64,000 nucleotides of DNA, taken from Oscillospiraceae bacterium (GTDB lineage Bacteria > Bacillota > Clostridia > Oscillospirales > Ruminococcaceae). The notes beneath the pieces were generated by a model. That model was not told the origin of the DNA. It searched no databases and saw nothing but the letters and a program-made list of their open reading frames with translations. The translations under genes and the position numbers were made by a program. The stretch spans positions 1-64,000 of the forward strand of contig JAIRWC010000002.1 of the NCBI GenBank assembly GCA_031253495.1, given 5' to 3'. This document shows positions 7,666 to 16,076 of the stretch, in pieces. Every line of letters starts with the position of its first letter. Position 1 is the stretch's first letter.

Positions 7666-9051
7666 TCACCCCTTTATGAACCGGCGCGAATACGCGAAAC
7701 GACGCCTCGCGTTCCGCGTTTTTTTTGCCTTTGTCCCGCGAGCGCAAAATCCCAAGGTTATCACGTACAGAAAAACGACGTCCCTCAAAGAACTGATACT
7801 GATGAAAGTGTAAAATTTTTCATTGAAAAAATGCAGAAAAACGCCTTGAGCCGCATAAGCGTACACAAGCAACGAAAAATCCGGCCGTTCGTGTTTATAA
7901 CCGCTTCTTTTCGATTTTACCGAAAGATAGAATATCATCATTACCGCCGACATTATCGATGTTAATACTATAAATCCCGGCAATCCGAAATCGTACAGAT
8001 AATCGCGAAACCCCGTATACACGTTCCCTGTGGAAACGCCGTTTGACACACGGGGTTCCAATTGTTGAACGTACCTTAACGCGGGTATATCGAAAAGCTG
8101 TCCGATGTTGTTATACAACACCGAAAACGTTTCCTTGCCCCATAAAGAGGAATCGGGAGGGGGATTTTGCAAAAACAAGTCTAAATTTTGAACGGAAGCC
8201 CCCGCATAAAAAGTAACGTAATAGACGGGGGAATATTCGGTATTTCTGCCCACGGTCGCCCTGAAAGCGACAAACAAAGCCGAAAACGTCATCAACAGCA
8301 ACGCGCCTCTCAGCGCAAATCTGCCGCTCATCATTCTGTGCCAGCCGTGCTTTCTGTGCCACAAAACATAATATATAACCAACCCGATAATCGGATACGC
8401 GAGCAAGAGCCTTCTGTTCGCGTTGACGAGAGAGGCAAGTAATACGGCGATTAAAGCAACCGACAATAATTTATTTATTTTCTTCTTGTATACAAGCTCG
8501 TGCATAAACAAATAAACACACACATACCCGCCCGTTAATACGAAATTATACGCAAGCCTGATACCCATCGGTATTGATTCGTCCATGTTCAGTATTCCGT
8601 AAGAATAGGCTTTGCGATAAGCGTACATTCGGCTCGCCCAAGTCGCGCCGCCGCCGTAAGACAGGGCAATGCGCATTACTTCGCCCAAATACAGCGCGGT
8701 CACGACAAAAGATAATATTAAAAACGCGATTACGGCTCCTCTTTTGACATAAACAGGTTCATCGGTCGAGTCGGGCGCGGTCTTTTCGTTTCGGCGGACG
8801 ACCGGCACCGGAAACAGAGCACGGACGAAACCGGAAACGAAGATAAAAACCGATATGCCGCCGACTATTACGCCGTATGTTTTCCAGCTTAGGGAAACCT
8901 TCCAATAATCGATGTTATACATACAACACAGCACGCTGAAAATAAACGCGGCGCACATAATAAAGGGCGGCGCCATAATATCCTTACCGAATATCAAATA
9001 ACACAACAACATTTGCGCGACCAACGTAAAAAAAAGAATATATATAACCAA
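7666..9051 (-). CDS. Wzy-type oligosaccharide repeat-unit polymerase
   Basis: 461 residues with about 10-12 hydrophobic segments, one basic hydrophilic insertion near residues 85-100 and a large extracytoplasmic loop. It has the R-R-L-L-L-A-Y-P-I-I and Y-T-G-F-R-D-Y-L-Y-D-F-G-L-P-G motifs typical of O-antigen polymerase-like proteins. Probably joins repeat units on the outer face of the membrane. TTG start at 9051 with GAGGTG upstream. A second, unrelated polymerase-like protein (EpsG type) is at 11539. Confidence 0.82.
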   Translation of the reverse strand: MVIYILFFTLVAQMLLCYLIFGKDIMAPPFIMCAAFIFSVLCCMYNIDYWKVSLSWKTYGVIVGGISVFIFVSGFVRALFPVPVVRRNEKTAPDSTDEPVYVKRGAVIAFLILSFVVTALYLGEVMRIALSYGGGATWASRMYAYRKAYSYGILNMDESIPMGIRLAYNFVLTGGYVCVYLFMHELVYKKKINKLLSVALIAVLLASLVNANRRLLLAYPIIGLVIYYVLWHRKHGWHRMMSGRFALRGALLLMTFSALFVAFRATVGRNTEYSPVYYVTFYAGASVQNLDLFLQNPPPDSSLWGKETFSVLYNNIGQLFDIPALRYVQQLEPRVSNGVSTGNVYTGFRDYLYDFGLPGFIVLTSIMSAVMMIFYLSVKSKRSGYKHERPDFSLLVYAYAAQGVFLHFFNEKFYTFISISSLRDVVFLYVITLGFCARGTKAKKTRNARRRFAYSRRFIKG

Positions 9052-9076
9052 GTCGGCACCTCAAAAAATCCTCTCA

Positions 9077-9111
9077 TACGGCAATTTCACATTTCATGTG
9101 AAATTGCCGTA
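9077..9111 (-). repeat. 16-bp perfect hairpin overlapping a stop codon
   Basis: Arms 9077-9092 and 9096-9111 are exact reverse complements separated by 3 nt. The stop codon of the glycosyltransferase (9096-9094) falls at the hairpin apex, and its last codons are encoded by one arm. This placement resembles the repeat at 12750-12799. Confidence 0.65.
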
Positions 9112-10203
9112 AAGGTCTTCCAACTTCCTTGCCTGTTCCCTGATGTCGAATTTCGCCCCTTCGGGCAATCCGCCCGCGCCGACCCGCGAAACGGCGCGTT
9201 TCGCCAATATCTTTTCGGCCCACGCTTCCGCGCTTTCGCGCAAACCCATAAATTCAACCTTATCGGAAAATTTCGCCTCGCCGGGCACTCTGTCGGAAAC
9301 GACCGCCGGCAGCCCCGCCATTTGCGCTTCGACAAGGACGACCGGCAGCCCCTCGTACAAGGACGGCAGAACCAAAACGTCCATCGCCGGGTAAAGTTCG
9401 TTCACGTCGTCCCTGCCGCCTAAAAACAGCACGTCTTCGCGCAGGTTCAGCTTATCCGCCTTTTCCTCGATTTTCCGCCGCAGTTCGCCGTCGCCGATTA
9501 AAAGCAAGACGCCGTCTTTGTCTTTTTTGCGTATCTCATAAAAAACGTCAATCAAAAAACAATGATTTTTCACCGGCATGAACCGCCCGACATGACCTAC
9601 GACAAACTTGCCGTTCAAGCCCAAACCGTTTCTCGCCCTGCTTCTGATTTCCTCGTCGTAAGCGAACTTCGCGGGGTCGACGGCGTTGTGTATGACCGTT
9701 ACCCTTCCCTGCTTGAAGGCTTTGCCGCCGAAAAGCCATTTCCCCGCGTGTTCGGAGCAGGCGAACAAATGGGTCGGATATATCCGCGAGAACGGGCGCA
9801 GGGCGTATTTGAGCATATTCCTGATAAACTCGCCCCTGCCTTTTCCCGCGGTCGCATGGCTGTGGGCTATCCTCACGGGGACCTTCGCCCTTTTCGCCGC
9901 AAACAGCGCGAACGCCGAAAGCGCGTTCATGTGCGAGTGGACGATTCTATAGCCGCCGCGCTCGAAAATTTCTTTCAAAGCCCTTATATAAGCGGGCAAC
10001 CGAGCGTAAGGCGGCGTTTTATATACCTTGCAGCCCAAAGCGAGTATTTCATCGGGGATTTCATACGGGGAACCGTCGTGAATGATAAAATCGAACTGAA
10101 CCTTCGTCCTGTCAATGAATTTGTAATAGTTAAAAACGACCGATTCAACCCCGCCTTTGGCTATTTCCCCCATTATGTGGGCGACCCTTATCGTTTCGTT
10201 CAT
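9094..10203 (-). CDS. Glycosyltransferase family 4 (EpsF/CapM-like)
   Basis: 369 residues, GT-B fold. N-terminal domain with H-I-M-G-E-I-A-K-G-G-V-E-S and H-S-H-M-N-A; C-terminal nucleotide-sugar domain with V-G-H-V-G-R-F, L-L-I-G-D-G-E-L, and the E-x7-E motif in P-S-L-Y-E-G-L-P-V-V-L-V-E. A retaining glycosyltransferase adding a sugar to the lipid-linked repeat unit at the cytoplasmic face. ATG at 10203. The 3' end runs into the hairpin at 9077-9111. Confidence 0.93.
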   Translation of the reverse strand: MNETIRVAHIMGEIAKGGVESVVFNYYKFIDRTKVQFDFIIHDGSPYEIPDEILALGCKVYKTPPYARLPAYIRALKEIFERGGYRIVHSHMNALSAFALFAAKRAKVPVRIAHSHATAGKGRGEFIRNMLKYALRPFSRIYPTHLFACSEHAGKWLFGGKAFKQGRVTVIHNAVDPAKFAYDEEIRSRARNGLGLNGKFVVGHVGRFMPVKNHCFLIDVFYEIRKKDKDGVLLLIGDGELRRKIEEKADKLNLREDVLFLGGRDDVNELYPAMDVLVLPSLYEGLPVVLVEAQMAGLPAVVSDRVPGEAKFSDKVEFMGLRESAEAWAEKILAKRAVSRVGAGGLPEGAKFDIREQARKLEDLYGNFT

Positions 10204-10232
10204 GCTTCACTTTTAACGATTTTCTTTTGGCG

Positions 10233-10982
10233 TTATTTTTTCGCTTTCTTTTTGGAGGATAAGACGGCGGTCAGCCCGGCGAATACGGCGGCGGAACCCA
10301 GCGCCGCGACGACGCCCGTGCCGGGATTTTTTGAATCGCCCGCGAGAACGCCCGTGTTTGCCTTTTTGTCTTTGTCCGAAAGCAACGCTTCTTCCGTGAG
10401 GACGTAGCTTGAAGCGTGGTCAATCCTAATCGAAGTCGCGCCGCCGCTCACGACGACGTCAAGCTCGCTTTCGACTTTCCCGTCGTCGTTGATGTAGTAC
10501 GCCCTTACGTTAGACATATCGTTCTCCGCCAATTCGTGGTACGCCGAAAGAACGGTAAGCGTCAAAGTGAACCCGAAATCCCCGGAATGAGCCGGATAAA
10601 TATAAACGCCGCGAACGTCCCTGCCCTCGATTTTTTTCGTTTCCGCCACGATTTGCGCGGAAATGTCAATCGCTTTCGCGTTGTCGCCTATGTCGCCGGG
10701 GTAAATTGTGATTGTAAACCCGTTCCCGACGAACACGACGGGCTCGCCGCCCTTCGCGATTTCGGCGAGAGCCGCGACGGACAAAAGGGCACCTTCCCCG
10801 ATAATGATATAGTCGCCTCTCTCAATCGCGTCTTTGACAGCGTCAGCCGTAATCACGCCGTTATGAGAATCGGCGGGCGGTTCATAATCGGGGTCGGTTC
10901 CGTAATCGACCGCCGCCGCAGAAACCGCGAGCATCGAAACCGCGATAAAAGCCGCGCCGATACCGTTGATAAATTTCTTCAT
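10233..10982 (-). CDS. Secreted surface protein with NPGTG sorting signal
   Basis: 249 residues. Signal peptide (K-K plus a hydrophobic core ending S-A-A-A-V), an extracellular beta-rich region, then a C-terminal sorting signal: N-P-G-T-G near residue 217, a hydrophobic span of about 20 residues and a K-K-K-A-K-K tail. This suggests covalent cell-wall anchoring by a sortase accepting NPxTG, although no sortase is in the window. The central region matches no family I can name. It sits inside the exopolysaccharide locus, after the GT4 start and before a membrane gene. Confidence 0.8.
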   Translation of the reverse strand: MKKFINGIGAAFIAVSMLAVSAAAVDYGTDPDYEPPADSHNGVITADAVKDAIERGDYIIIGEGALLSVAALAEIAKGGEPVVFVGNGFTITIYPGDIGDNAKAIDISAQIVAETKKIEGRDVRGVYIYPAHSGDFGFTLTLTVLSAYHELAENDMSNVRAYYINDDGKVESELDVVVSGGATSIRIDHASSYVLTEEALLSDKDKKANTGVLAGDSKNPGTGVVAALGSAAVFAGLTAVLSSKKKAKK

Positions 10983-11017
10983 CGGCTCATTTCTCCTTTG
11001 TCTTAAAAATTCTCAAA

Positions 11018-11542
11018 TTAAAGTCGGTTATTTTTGTCAAAGCATTTTCTGAATCGCGTTCCCGCGTAAAATAAAGCCAAACACCACGCCAATAAGGATA
11101 CCGCCGTATAAAAAGCGGGCGTATCAAGCAAATCCGACAGCCGCGCCAGCGAAGTATCCGTTATCAAACGCGAGAACTGCGCCGCGGCGTCCAAATACTT
11201 GTTATAATCGATAATACCCGCGCGTTCTTTTTTCAATACAATCAAGCGCGGCGCCGCCCAAAATGCGACGGCATATATGAGAAACCCGTATTTTTTCCAA
11301 AAACCGTTCAAAAACGCGCACCACAGCCAACAGAAAACGAACAAGACAACCAAGACCGACTTTATCGCGTTTGTCGCGAACGCAGGCAGAAACTTCTCGT
11401 ATTCGTAAAAGGCGCAGGCAAACGTAACCGCCGTACACAACAGCATATCCTGCCAAACTGTCGTCCCCCTTTTTTCCGAAAACTTTTTCAGCCCATCGCC
11501 TAATTTCGGAAATCTGCGGTCAATTTTTTCAATAAACGTCAT
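11018..11542 (-). CDS. Membrane protein of the polysaccharide locus, unknown
   Basis: 174 residues with four hydrophobic segments (about 35-48, 54-72, 76-98, 140-160) and charged cytoplasmic ends (E-K-I-D-R-R-F-P-K at the start, R-K-C-F-D-K-N at the end). The ATG overlaps the stop of the EpsG-like gene (ATGA). No recognised family; the position suggests an accessory role in polymer assembly or export. Confidence 0.7.
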   Translation of the reverse strand: MTFIEKIDRRFPKLGDGLKKFSEKRGTTVWQDMLLCTAVTFACAFYEYEKFLPAFATNAIKSVLVVLFVFCWLWCAFLNGFWKKYGFLIYAVAFWAAPRLIVLKKERAGIIDYNKYLDAAAQFSRLITDTSLARLSDLLDTPAFYTAVSLLAWCLALFYAGTRFRKCFDKNNRL

Positions 11543-12681
11543 TCGTTTTCCGCCAAGCCTCCGTCGCCGCCGTTATCGCAAACCGTTCGGTACGGCACCA
11601 CGCCGTTGTAATTATTGCTTAAAAGAATAGCGTTCGCCGTTATCCCGTATACGCAAAACGCCGAGACCGCCAAAGCCGGCAATATTTTGTTCCGGAACGC
11701 GTATTTGCCGTATTTATCCTTTATTTTTTGAACAATTACCGATATGGCGTCGGGGGTTAACGCCAAAACGGGGGCGATGAGGAACAAAAGCGCGAAACGG
11801 GAGAGAACGGAGTGTTTTATCCCCAAAACCTCAAAGTATAGACCGAAAAAATACGAGTTTATGAGAACCGAATTTAAACCGCGCTTTTTTATGAGTTCTT
11901 CTTTAAACGCGTAAAAAACCGCAAAAAGTATTCCGAAGATTATCGCGTACGTCGCCGGAAGCCCGGCGGTCATATGAACGCTCTTCACGGGGTCGTAGCC
12001 CTTGTAAAAATATTCCGTCACAAATTCCGTCGCGGGTATCGAGAACACGAGGGACAACGCGGTAATCACGCAGTATACGCTTAACGCCGCCCAATTCATC
12101 CTTATTTTTAAAATAAAGTAAAAAGGGAGCATAAGCAGAGCCGAAAAGTGAAAACACGAGGCGAACAGCGTCAAAACCAAAAACCTGACAGGCTGTTTTA
12201 AGTCTATGCAACCCAAAGCGAACGACACGATAACCGCCGCTATGAACTGCCGCATAAAATTAAGGGAGTTATAATAAAACCCCAGCGATATAAACGCCGC
12301 GACGCTCATATAAGCGCAGGTTGAGTTTTTGTATATATAAACGACAATTCCGGCGGCTACAACAAAAGAGATAATCGCAAACATCGGCTGCCATTCAAGC
12401 GTAATTACCGTCAATATCTTAAGCGGCACGGCAAACCCTTTCTCGCGGCTCCACGCCGACACCCGGTCGTAATCATCGAAAATCAACTGATTGTACCATG
12501 TCGCGTAAAGATTATAATCGTAGCCTGTGCCTTTCCGTATTGCCGCGAGGATAAAGAACGCCGCGAACACCAAAAACAGATATATCTTTACGGGGATTTT
12601 GCCTTCAGATAAACCGCGCTTTCGGCAAAACGGGATTCCGATTACGGTCAACCCTATAAGCAACGCGTGATAAATCAACAA
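11539..12681 (-). CDS. EpsG-like polysaccharide polymerase
   Basis: About 380 residues and 10-11 hydrophobic segments. The A-I-R-K-G-T-G-Y-D-Y-N-x-Y block, the F-M-R-Q-F-I-A motif and the H-F-S-A-L motif are typical of the EpsG family of membrane polymerases. The start is placed at TTG 12681 (or TTG 12678), 6-9 nt after AAGGAG at 12693-12688. The frame stays open upstream to an ATG at 12786, but those codons are encoded by the hairpin repeats at 12698-12799, so that longer start is probably false. Confidence 0.82.
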   Translation of the reverse strand: MLIYHALLIGLTVIGIPFCRKRGLSEGKIPVKIYLFLVFAAFFILAAIRKGTGYDYNLYATWYNQLIFDDYDRVSAWSREKGFAVPLKILTVITLEWQPMFAIISFVVAAGIVVYIYKNSTCAYMSVAAFISLGFYYNSLNFMRQFIAAVIVSFALGCIDLKQPVRFLVLTLFASCFHFSALLMLPFYFILKIRMNWAALSVYCVITALSLVFSIPATEFVTEYFYKGYDPVKSVHMTAGLPATYAIIFGILFAVFYAFKEELIKKRGLNSVLINSYFFGLYFEVLGIKHSVLSRFALLFLIAPVLALTPDAISVIVQKIKDKYGKYAFRNKILPALAVSAFCVYGITANAILLSNNYNGVVPYRTVCDNGGDGGLAENE

Positions 12682-12697
12682 TTTCCGCTCCTTATAT

Positions 12698-12730
12698 TGT
12701 TTCTCGTTTAATTGCGTTAAATGAAAAACA
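12698..12730. repeat. Palindromic repeat family C, copy 1
   Basis: Imperfect palindrome of the form TGTTTCTCGTTTAA - TTGCG - TTAAATGAAAAACA. Related copies occur at 13523-13540 (half) and 16046-16076 (perfect). It directly follows the Shine-Dalgarno region of the EpsG-like gene and adjoins the family B hairpin. Confidence 0.6.
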
Positions 12731-12745
12731 GGGATTCCGCGCCCG

Positions 12746-12799
12746 CGGCGGAAACTTTTAAAATGAAAACTCTCAGGAGTTTTCATTTTAAAAGTTTCC
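12746..12799 (-). repeat. Palindromic repeat family B, copy 1: 23-bp hairpin
   Basis: Arms 12750-12772 and 12777-12799 are perfect reverse complements with a 4-nt loop. The cpsB stop codon (12785-12783) lies in one arm. The GGCGG flank and the hairpin recur at 43051-43104, and half a copy at 15964-15989. As RNA it would be very stable and could cap the upstream mRNA segment or restrict expression of the downstream genes. Confidence 0.7.
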
Positions 12800-13490
12800 C
12801 GTAAAGAATATCCTCGGCGGTTTTCATTAAGCCCTCAAACGTATCGTCGGACAGTTTCTTTCTGATAACGCGCTCGGATTTCCCGAAAGCCGGCGGCCTT
12901 CTTTCCGCGGAGTGCGAATCCGTTCCTATAAGCCGGACCTTTCCGCTTTTTATCAGTTTGAACAACGTCTTCCGGTATCTCGCCTGTTCGAAAGAATCGC
13001 AGTTCGCCTGCGCCAAAACGCCGTAAGACAGTATCTCATCCATTACTTCGGGTTTGTTATAATCAAAGTATCTTTCAATATGGGCGAGTATTATATTAAC
13101 TTCGCACGCGCTTAAGAAATTCGCCAACGTATTCAAGAACGCCGCCGAAAAGGATTCGCACGGAAGCTCAAGCATCATATGGCCCGTTCCCGCCACGCAC
13201 AGCTCCTTCAGCGGCAAGCCGCTTAACGCGGGTGAAAAATATACTTCCGCGCCCACGACTATTTGCGGATAATCGCCGCCTTTAACCGCTCGGTCGAGTT
13301 CATTCGCGCTTTCGCCCCGTTTTCGGATGAACCCGTCCATATCCTGTTTATGAAGATACAGATGCGGGGTCGCCACAACAACGTCAACGCCGTCGTCTTT
13401 TAACAGTTTAAGCAACTTCAACGATTCTTCCGCGTCCGCCGCCCCGTCGTCCATTTTCGGCAGTATATGCGAATGAAAATCCAACCTCAT
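12783..13490 (-). CDS. CpsB/CapC-type PHP tyrosine-protein phosphatase
   Basis: About 235 residues. PHP-domain motifs: D-F-H-S-H-I-L-P at the N-terminus, D-D-G-A, T-P-H, A-H-I-E-R-Y and G-T-D-S-H-S. It is a Mn-dependent phosphatase that dephosphorylates the BY-kinase encoded just upstream, controlling polymer length and export. Start at ATG 13490 with GGAG 9 nt upstream; a GTG at 13505 is less likely. Its stop is inside the family B hairpin. Confidence 0.92.
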   Translation of the reverse strand: MRLDFHSHILPKMDDGAADAEESLKLLKLLKDDGVDVVVATPHLYLHKQDMDGFIRKRGESANELDRAVKGGDYPQIVVGAEVYFSPALSGLPLKELCVAGTGHMMLELPCESFSAAFLNTLANFLSACEVNIILAHIERYFDYNKPEVMDEILSYGVLAQANCDSFEQARYRKTLFKLIKSGKVRLIGTDSHSAERRPPAFGKSERVIRKKLSDDTFEGLMKTAEDILYGKLLK

Positions 13491-13522
13491 GCGTCCGTTC
13501 TCCACAATCCGTCAGGCGCAAT

Positions 13523-13540
13523 GCAATTAAACGAGAAACA
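13523..13540. repeat. Palindromic repeat family C, half copy
   Basis: GCAATTAAACGAGAAACA matches, as reverse complement, the left arm of the copy at 12698. It lies between the cpsB and cpsD genes. Confidence 0.5.
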
Positions 13541-13543
13541 GTA

Positions 13544-14272
13544 TTACGATTTTTTGCCGTCGGAATATTTGTAATAATTGTCTTTTCTGTAATTTTTGGC
13601 GCCTTTCGCGTTGCAGTTCGCTTTTATAAAACCCAACACCCTGCCGTTCGCCATCTCAATCGAACGCAACGCTTTGTTTATATCGGTATGCGTGGTGCCG
13701 CCTTCCCATACGACAAACACAATCCCCGAAACGATACCGTTCATCAGCTGCGAATCCGTTACCACATTGACGGGCGGGGTATCAATCAGTATATAATCGT
13801 AATGCTCCGACAACTTATTTAAAATATCGCGCATAAAGTCGGACACGAGCAATTCGGCGGGATTTGGCGGAATAGGGCCGGAAGTGATAATATCAAGGTT
13901 TTCTTCTATATTTTCACGCACGGCATATTCATATTCGCAAAATCCGCCGAACAACGTCGACAGACCCGCCTTGTTATCGAGACCGAACAGCTTATGCACG
14001 CTGGGTTTTCGCAAATCCGCGTCTATGATAAGGGTGCTCGCCCCCATCCCCGCGAAAGTCAACCCTAAGTTTGAAACGGTCGTGCTTTTGCCTTCGCCCG
14101 AATTGGCGCTTGTTACAACAATCACTTTTTTAGCGCTTGTGGCCAGTGAAAAAATAAGGTTGGCGCGGGCGGTCTTATACGCTTCGGCAATAATAAACGG
14201 TGTTTGGGGATTTAACAGGTTCTTCTCTTTCGTGTCAATCTGATTGGGAAGGTAAATCCCCTCTTTGCTCAT
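13544..14272 (-). CDS. CpsD/CapB-type bacterial tyrosine kinase
   Basis: About 242 residues. Walker A (S-A-N-S-G-E-G-K-S-T), Walker A' (L-I-I-D-A-D-L-R-K-P) and Walker B (Y-I-L-I-D-T-P-P) of the BY-kinase family. The C-terminus is tyrosine-rich (N-Y-R-K-D-N-Y-Y-K-Y), the expected autophosphorylation cluster. It works with the CpsC-like adaptor encoded upstream and is counteracted by the CpsB-like phosphatase. ATG 14272 overlaps the cpsC stop (ATGA). Confidence 0.94.
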   Translation of the reverse strand: MSKEGIYLPNQIDTKEKNLLNPQTPFIIAEAYKTARANLIFSLATSAKKVIVVTSANSGEGKSTTVSNLGLTFAGMGASTLIIDADLRKPSVHKLFGLDNKAGLSTLFGGFCEYEYAVRENIEENLDIITSGPIPPNPAELLVSDFMRDILNKLSEHYDYILIDTPPVNVVTDSQLMNGIVSGIVFVVWEGGTTHTDINKALRSIEMANGRVLGFIKANCNAKGAKNYRKDNYYKYSDGKKS

Positions 14273-14973
14273 AAACCGTATTCTCCCTTCACTTTCGCGT
14301 CGAAACACATAATTTCCGCAAACACGGGTATTTCATATATTTTGAATAAATCGTCCTCGGCTTTTATTTTTACGTCAAGTATTTCTTTGACGAAAACAAT
14401 CGAATAGGCGGCGACGAAACCTAAAACGAATCCGACCGCCGCGAACAGCCCGACGTTCGGGAAAACGGGTTTTTCGTTTGAATACGCGGAATCGACGACC
14501 CTTATCCTGCCGGAATCTATCGTGGCTTCAAATTCGTCCGTGCAAATATCAAGAAATTTTTCAAGCATATATACCGCCGTGCGGGAATCTTCGGCCGTTA
14601 CCGTAATCTTCAAAAACTCCGTGTTGTTTGACGTCCCCATGTTTATCATTTCCATCATCTCATCCACCGTAAAATCCAAGCCGGTCTCATCTTTCAATTT
14701 TTGGGTTATATTACGCGTCGTAAACAATTCGGCGCAAGTGTTCACCATATTTTTGGCGGCGTTTATATCGTTTATATTCACGGCTTCGCTTTGGTTTTTG
14801 TTGTTTTCTATATAAAACTTGGCGGCGGCCGAATATTTCTTATGCAAAACAAACTCCGACAGCACGAAAGCGATTGAAGCCGAAACGACGGAAAAAACAA
14901 CAATGACCGCCGCGTATTTTTTGAAAATACGCAGCAACGCCGATATGTCGAAGGCATATTCGTTGTTGGACAT
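14269..14973 (-). CDS. CpsC/CapA-type chain-length adaptor (Wzz domain)
   Basis: About 234 residues. Two membrane segments (about 20-40 and 175-200) flank an extracytoplasmic Wzz-like domain that includes the F-L-K-I-T-V block; the C-terminal cytoplasmic tail would contact the BY-kinase. Start at ATG 14973 with GGAG upstream; a TTG 9 nt earlier is open but less well placed. Confidence 0.9.
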   Translation of the reverse strand: MSNNEYAFDISALLRIFKKYAAVIVVFSVVSASIAFVLSEFVLHKKYSAAAKFYIENNKNQSEAVNINDINAAKNMVNTCAELFTTRNITQKLKDETGLDFTVDEMMEMINMGTSNNTEFLKITVTAEDSRTAVYMLEKFLDICTDEFEATIDSGRIRVVDSAYSNEKPVFPNVGLFAAVGFVLGFVAAYSIVFVKEILDVKIKAEDDLFKIYEIPVFAEIMCFDAKVKGEYGL

Positions 14974-15009
14974 ATAACCCAATCTCCTTTTGAAACAGGC
15001 GCAAACCAG

Positions 15010-15741
15010 TCAACGAGCGCCTTTCCCGGTAAAAACCGCTTTAAAGGTTTTGAAAAAAATTTTCGCGTCCAAAAGCAGACTGCGGTTGTCTATATAAAAC
15101 ATATCCATTTCAACTCTTTGCTCATACGTCGTGCCGTTCCTGCCGTTTACCTGCCAGTATCCCGTAAGCCCGGGCTTGACGCTCAACAGCTTGCCTACGG
15201 CTTCGCCGTATTTATAGGTTTCGCACTCCACAATCGGGCGCGGCCCGACCACGCTTAACTCGCCGAAAAGTATGTTCAACAACTGGGGAAGTTCGTCAAG
15301 GCTTGTCCTTCTCAAAAACGCGCCGAACTTCGTTACGCGCGGGTCTCCGTCAAGTTTGAAATTTTTTTCAAAATCCGCTTTTTGCTTCGGGGTAAAACGC
15401 AGTAAAAGCTCGTCGGAATTATTCGCCATACTGCGGAATTTGTAAAATGTAAACGGTTTGCCGTTTTTGCCGAGCCTTGTTTGCCTGTAAATCGCTTTTC
15501 CCTCCGATTCGAGGCGTATCGCCGCTATAACGGCAATGAAAAGCGGAAATAAAATTATCAAACCCGAAAACGACGCGATTACATCAAACAGCCTTTTTAA
15601 AAAAAGATACAAACGACGCTTTTTTTCTTTACCGACGCCGACGGCGGCAAACGCGAAGCGCGCCCCCGCTTTTTTCTCTTTTTCCGTGAACACGGACGCC
15701 TCGGCGTTTTCAGCCGGACCGTTTAAATGTGAATTATGCAA
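15010..15741 (-). CDS. Polyprenyl-phosphate phosphoglycosyltransferase (first enzyme of repeat-unit synthesis)
   Basis: 243 residues. One N-terminal hydrophobic/re-entrant helix (about 58-75), then the catalytic core of the bacterial sugar transferase family: Y-K-F-R-S-M, S-L-D-E-L-P-Q-L-x-N-I-L, G-E-L-S-V-V-G-P-R-P, and K-P-G-L-T-G-Y-W-Q-V-N-G-R. Transfers a sugar-1-phosphate from a UDP-sugar to undecaprenyl phosphate. The first gene of the locus. The frame begins with TTG at 15741 (AGGGAG 11 nt upstream). The first 40 residues are poorly conserved in character. Confidence 0.93.
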   Translation of the reverse strand: MHNSHLNGPAENAEASVFTEKEKKAGARFAFAAVGVGKEKKRRLYLFLKRLFDVIASFSGLIILFPLFIAVIAAIRLESEGKAIYRQTRLGKNGKPFTFYKFRSMANNSDELLLRFTPKQKADFEKNFKLDGDPRVTKFGAFLRRTSLDELPQLLNILFGELSVVGPRPIVECETYKYGEAVGKLLSVKPGLTGYWQVNGRNGTTYEQRVEMDMFYIDNRSLLLDAKIFFKTFKAVFTGKGAR

Positions 15742-15832
15742 ATCCGATAATTCTCCCTAACCGCCAAAGCCGCATACTTCGCCCGTTTGCGAAAGGTCGT
15801 TTTGCGCAACAAATGAAAATATCCCGGTTAAA

Positions 15833-15861
15833 ATGATATCATATTTTTCATAAAAAAGCAA
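15833..15861 (-). promoter_or_regulatory. Candidate promoter of the exopolysaccharide locus
   Basis: Minus strand: TTGCTT (15861-15856), 17-bp spacer ending in TGA, TATCAT (15838-15833), giving an extended -10. About 85 nt upstream of the first gene. Confidence 0.55.
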
Positions 15862-15894
15862 TACGCGAAGCAGTACGCGCCGTAAAATTCGTGA

Positions 15895-15916
15895 AATTTG
15901 TAAAAGTTTACAAATT
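15895..15916. promoter_or_regulatory. Operator-like 22-bp palindrome
   Basis: AATTTGTAAA-AG-TTTACAAATT is a perfect palindrome with 10-bp arms, about 35 bp upstream of the polysaccharide promoter. Size and symmetry suit a dimeric regulator. A palindrome of the same design (10-bp arms, AG centre, GTAAA/TTTAC) overlaps the tuf promoter at 20711-20732. Confidence 0.45.
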
Positions 15917-15963
15917 ATACGGACAATCATAGTCTTGTTTGTATAATTTCACTGTCCGCCAAA

Positions 15964-15989
15964 TTCATTTTAAAAGGGTTTCCACCGCG
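15964..15989. repeat. Palindromic repeat family B, half copy
   Basis: Matches one arm plus flank of the element at 43051-43104 (…TTTAAAAGGGTTTCC then CCGCG). The other arm is missing. Confidence 0.5.
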
Positions 15990-16045
15990 TTTCGCCAAAG
16001 TTCGCGAAGGGGGTAACGTATAATAAACAGAGACGCAAAATCCCC

Positions 16046-16076
16046 GTTTCTCATTTAACGCAATTAAATGAGAAAC
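16046..16076. repeat. Palindromic repeat family C, perfect copy
   Basis: 13-bp arms GTTTCTCATTTAA (16046-16058) and 16064-16076 with a 5-nt loop (CGCAA). Related to 12698-12730 and 13523-13540. Confidence 0.6.
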
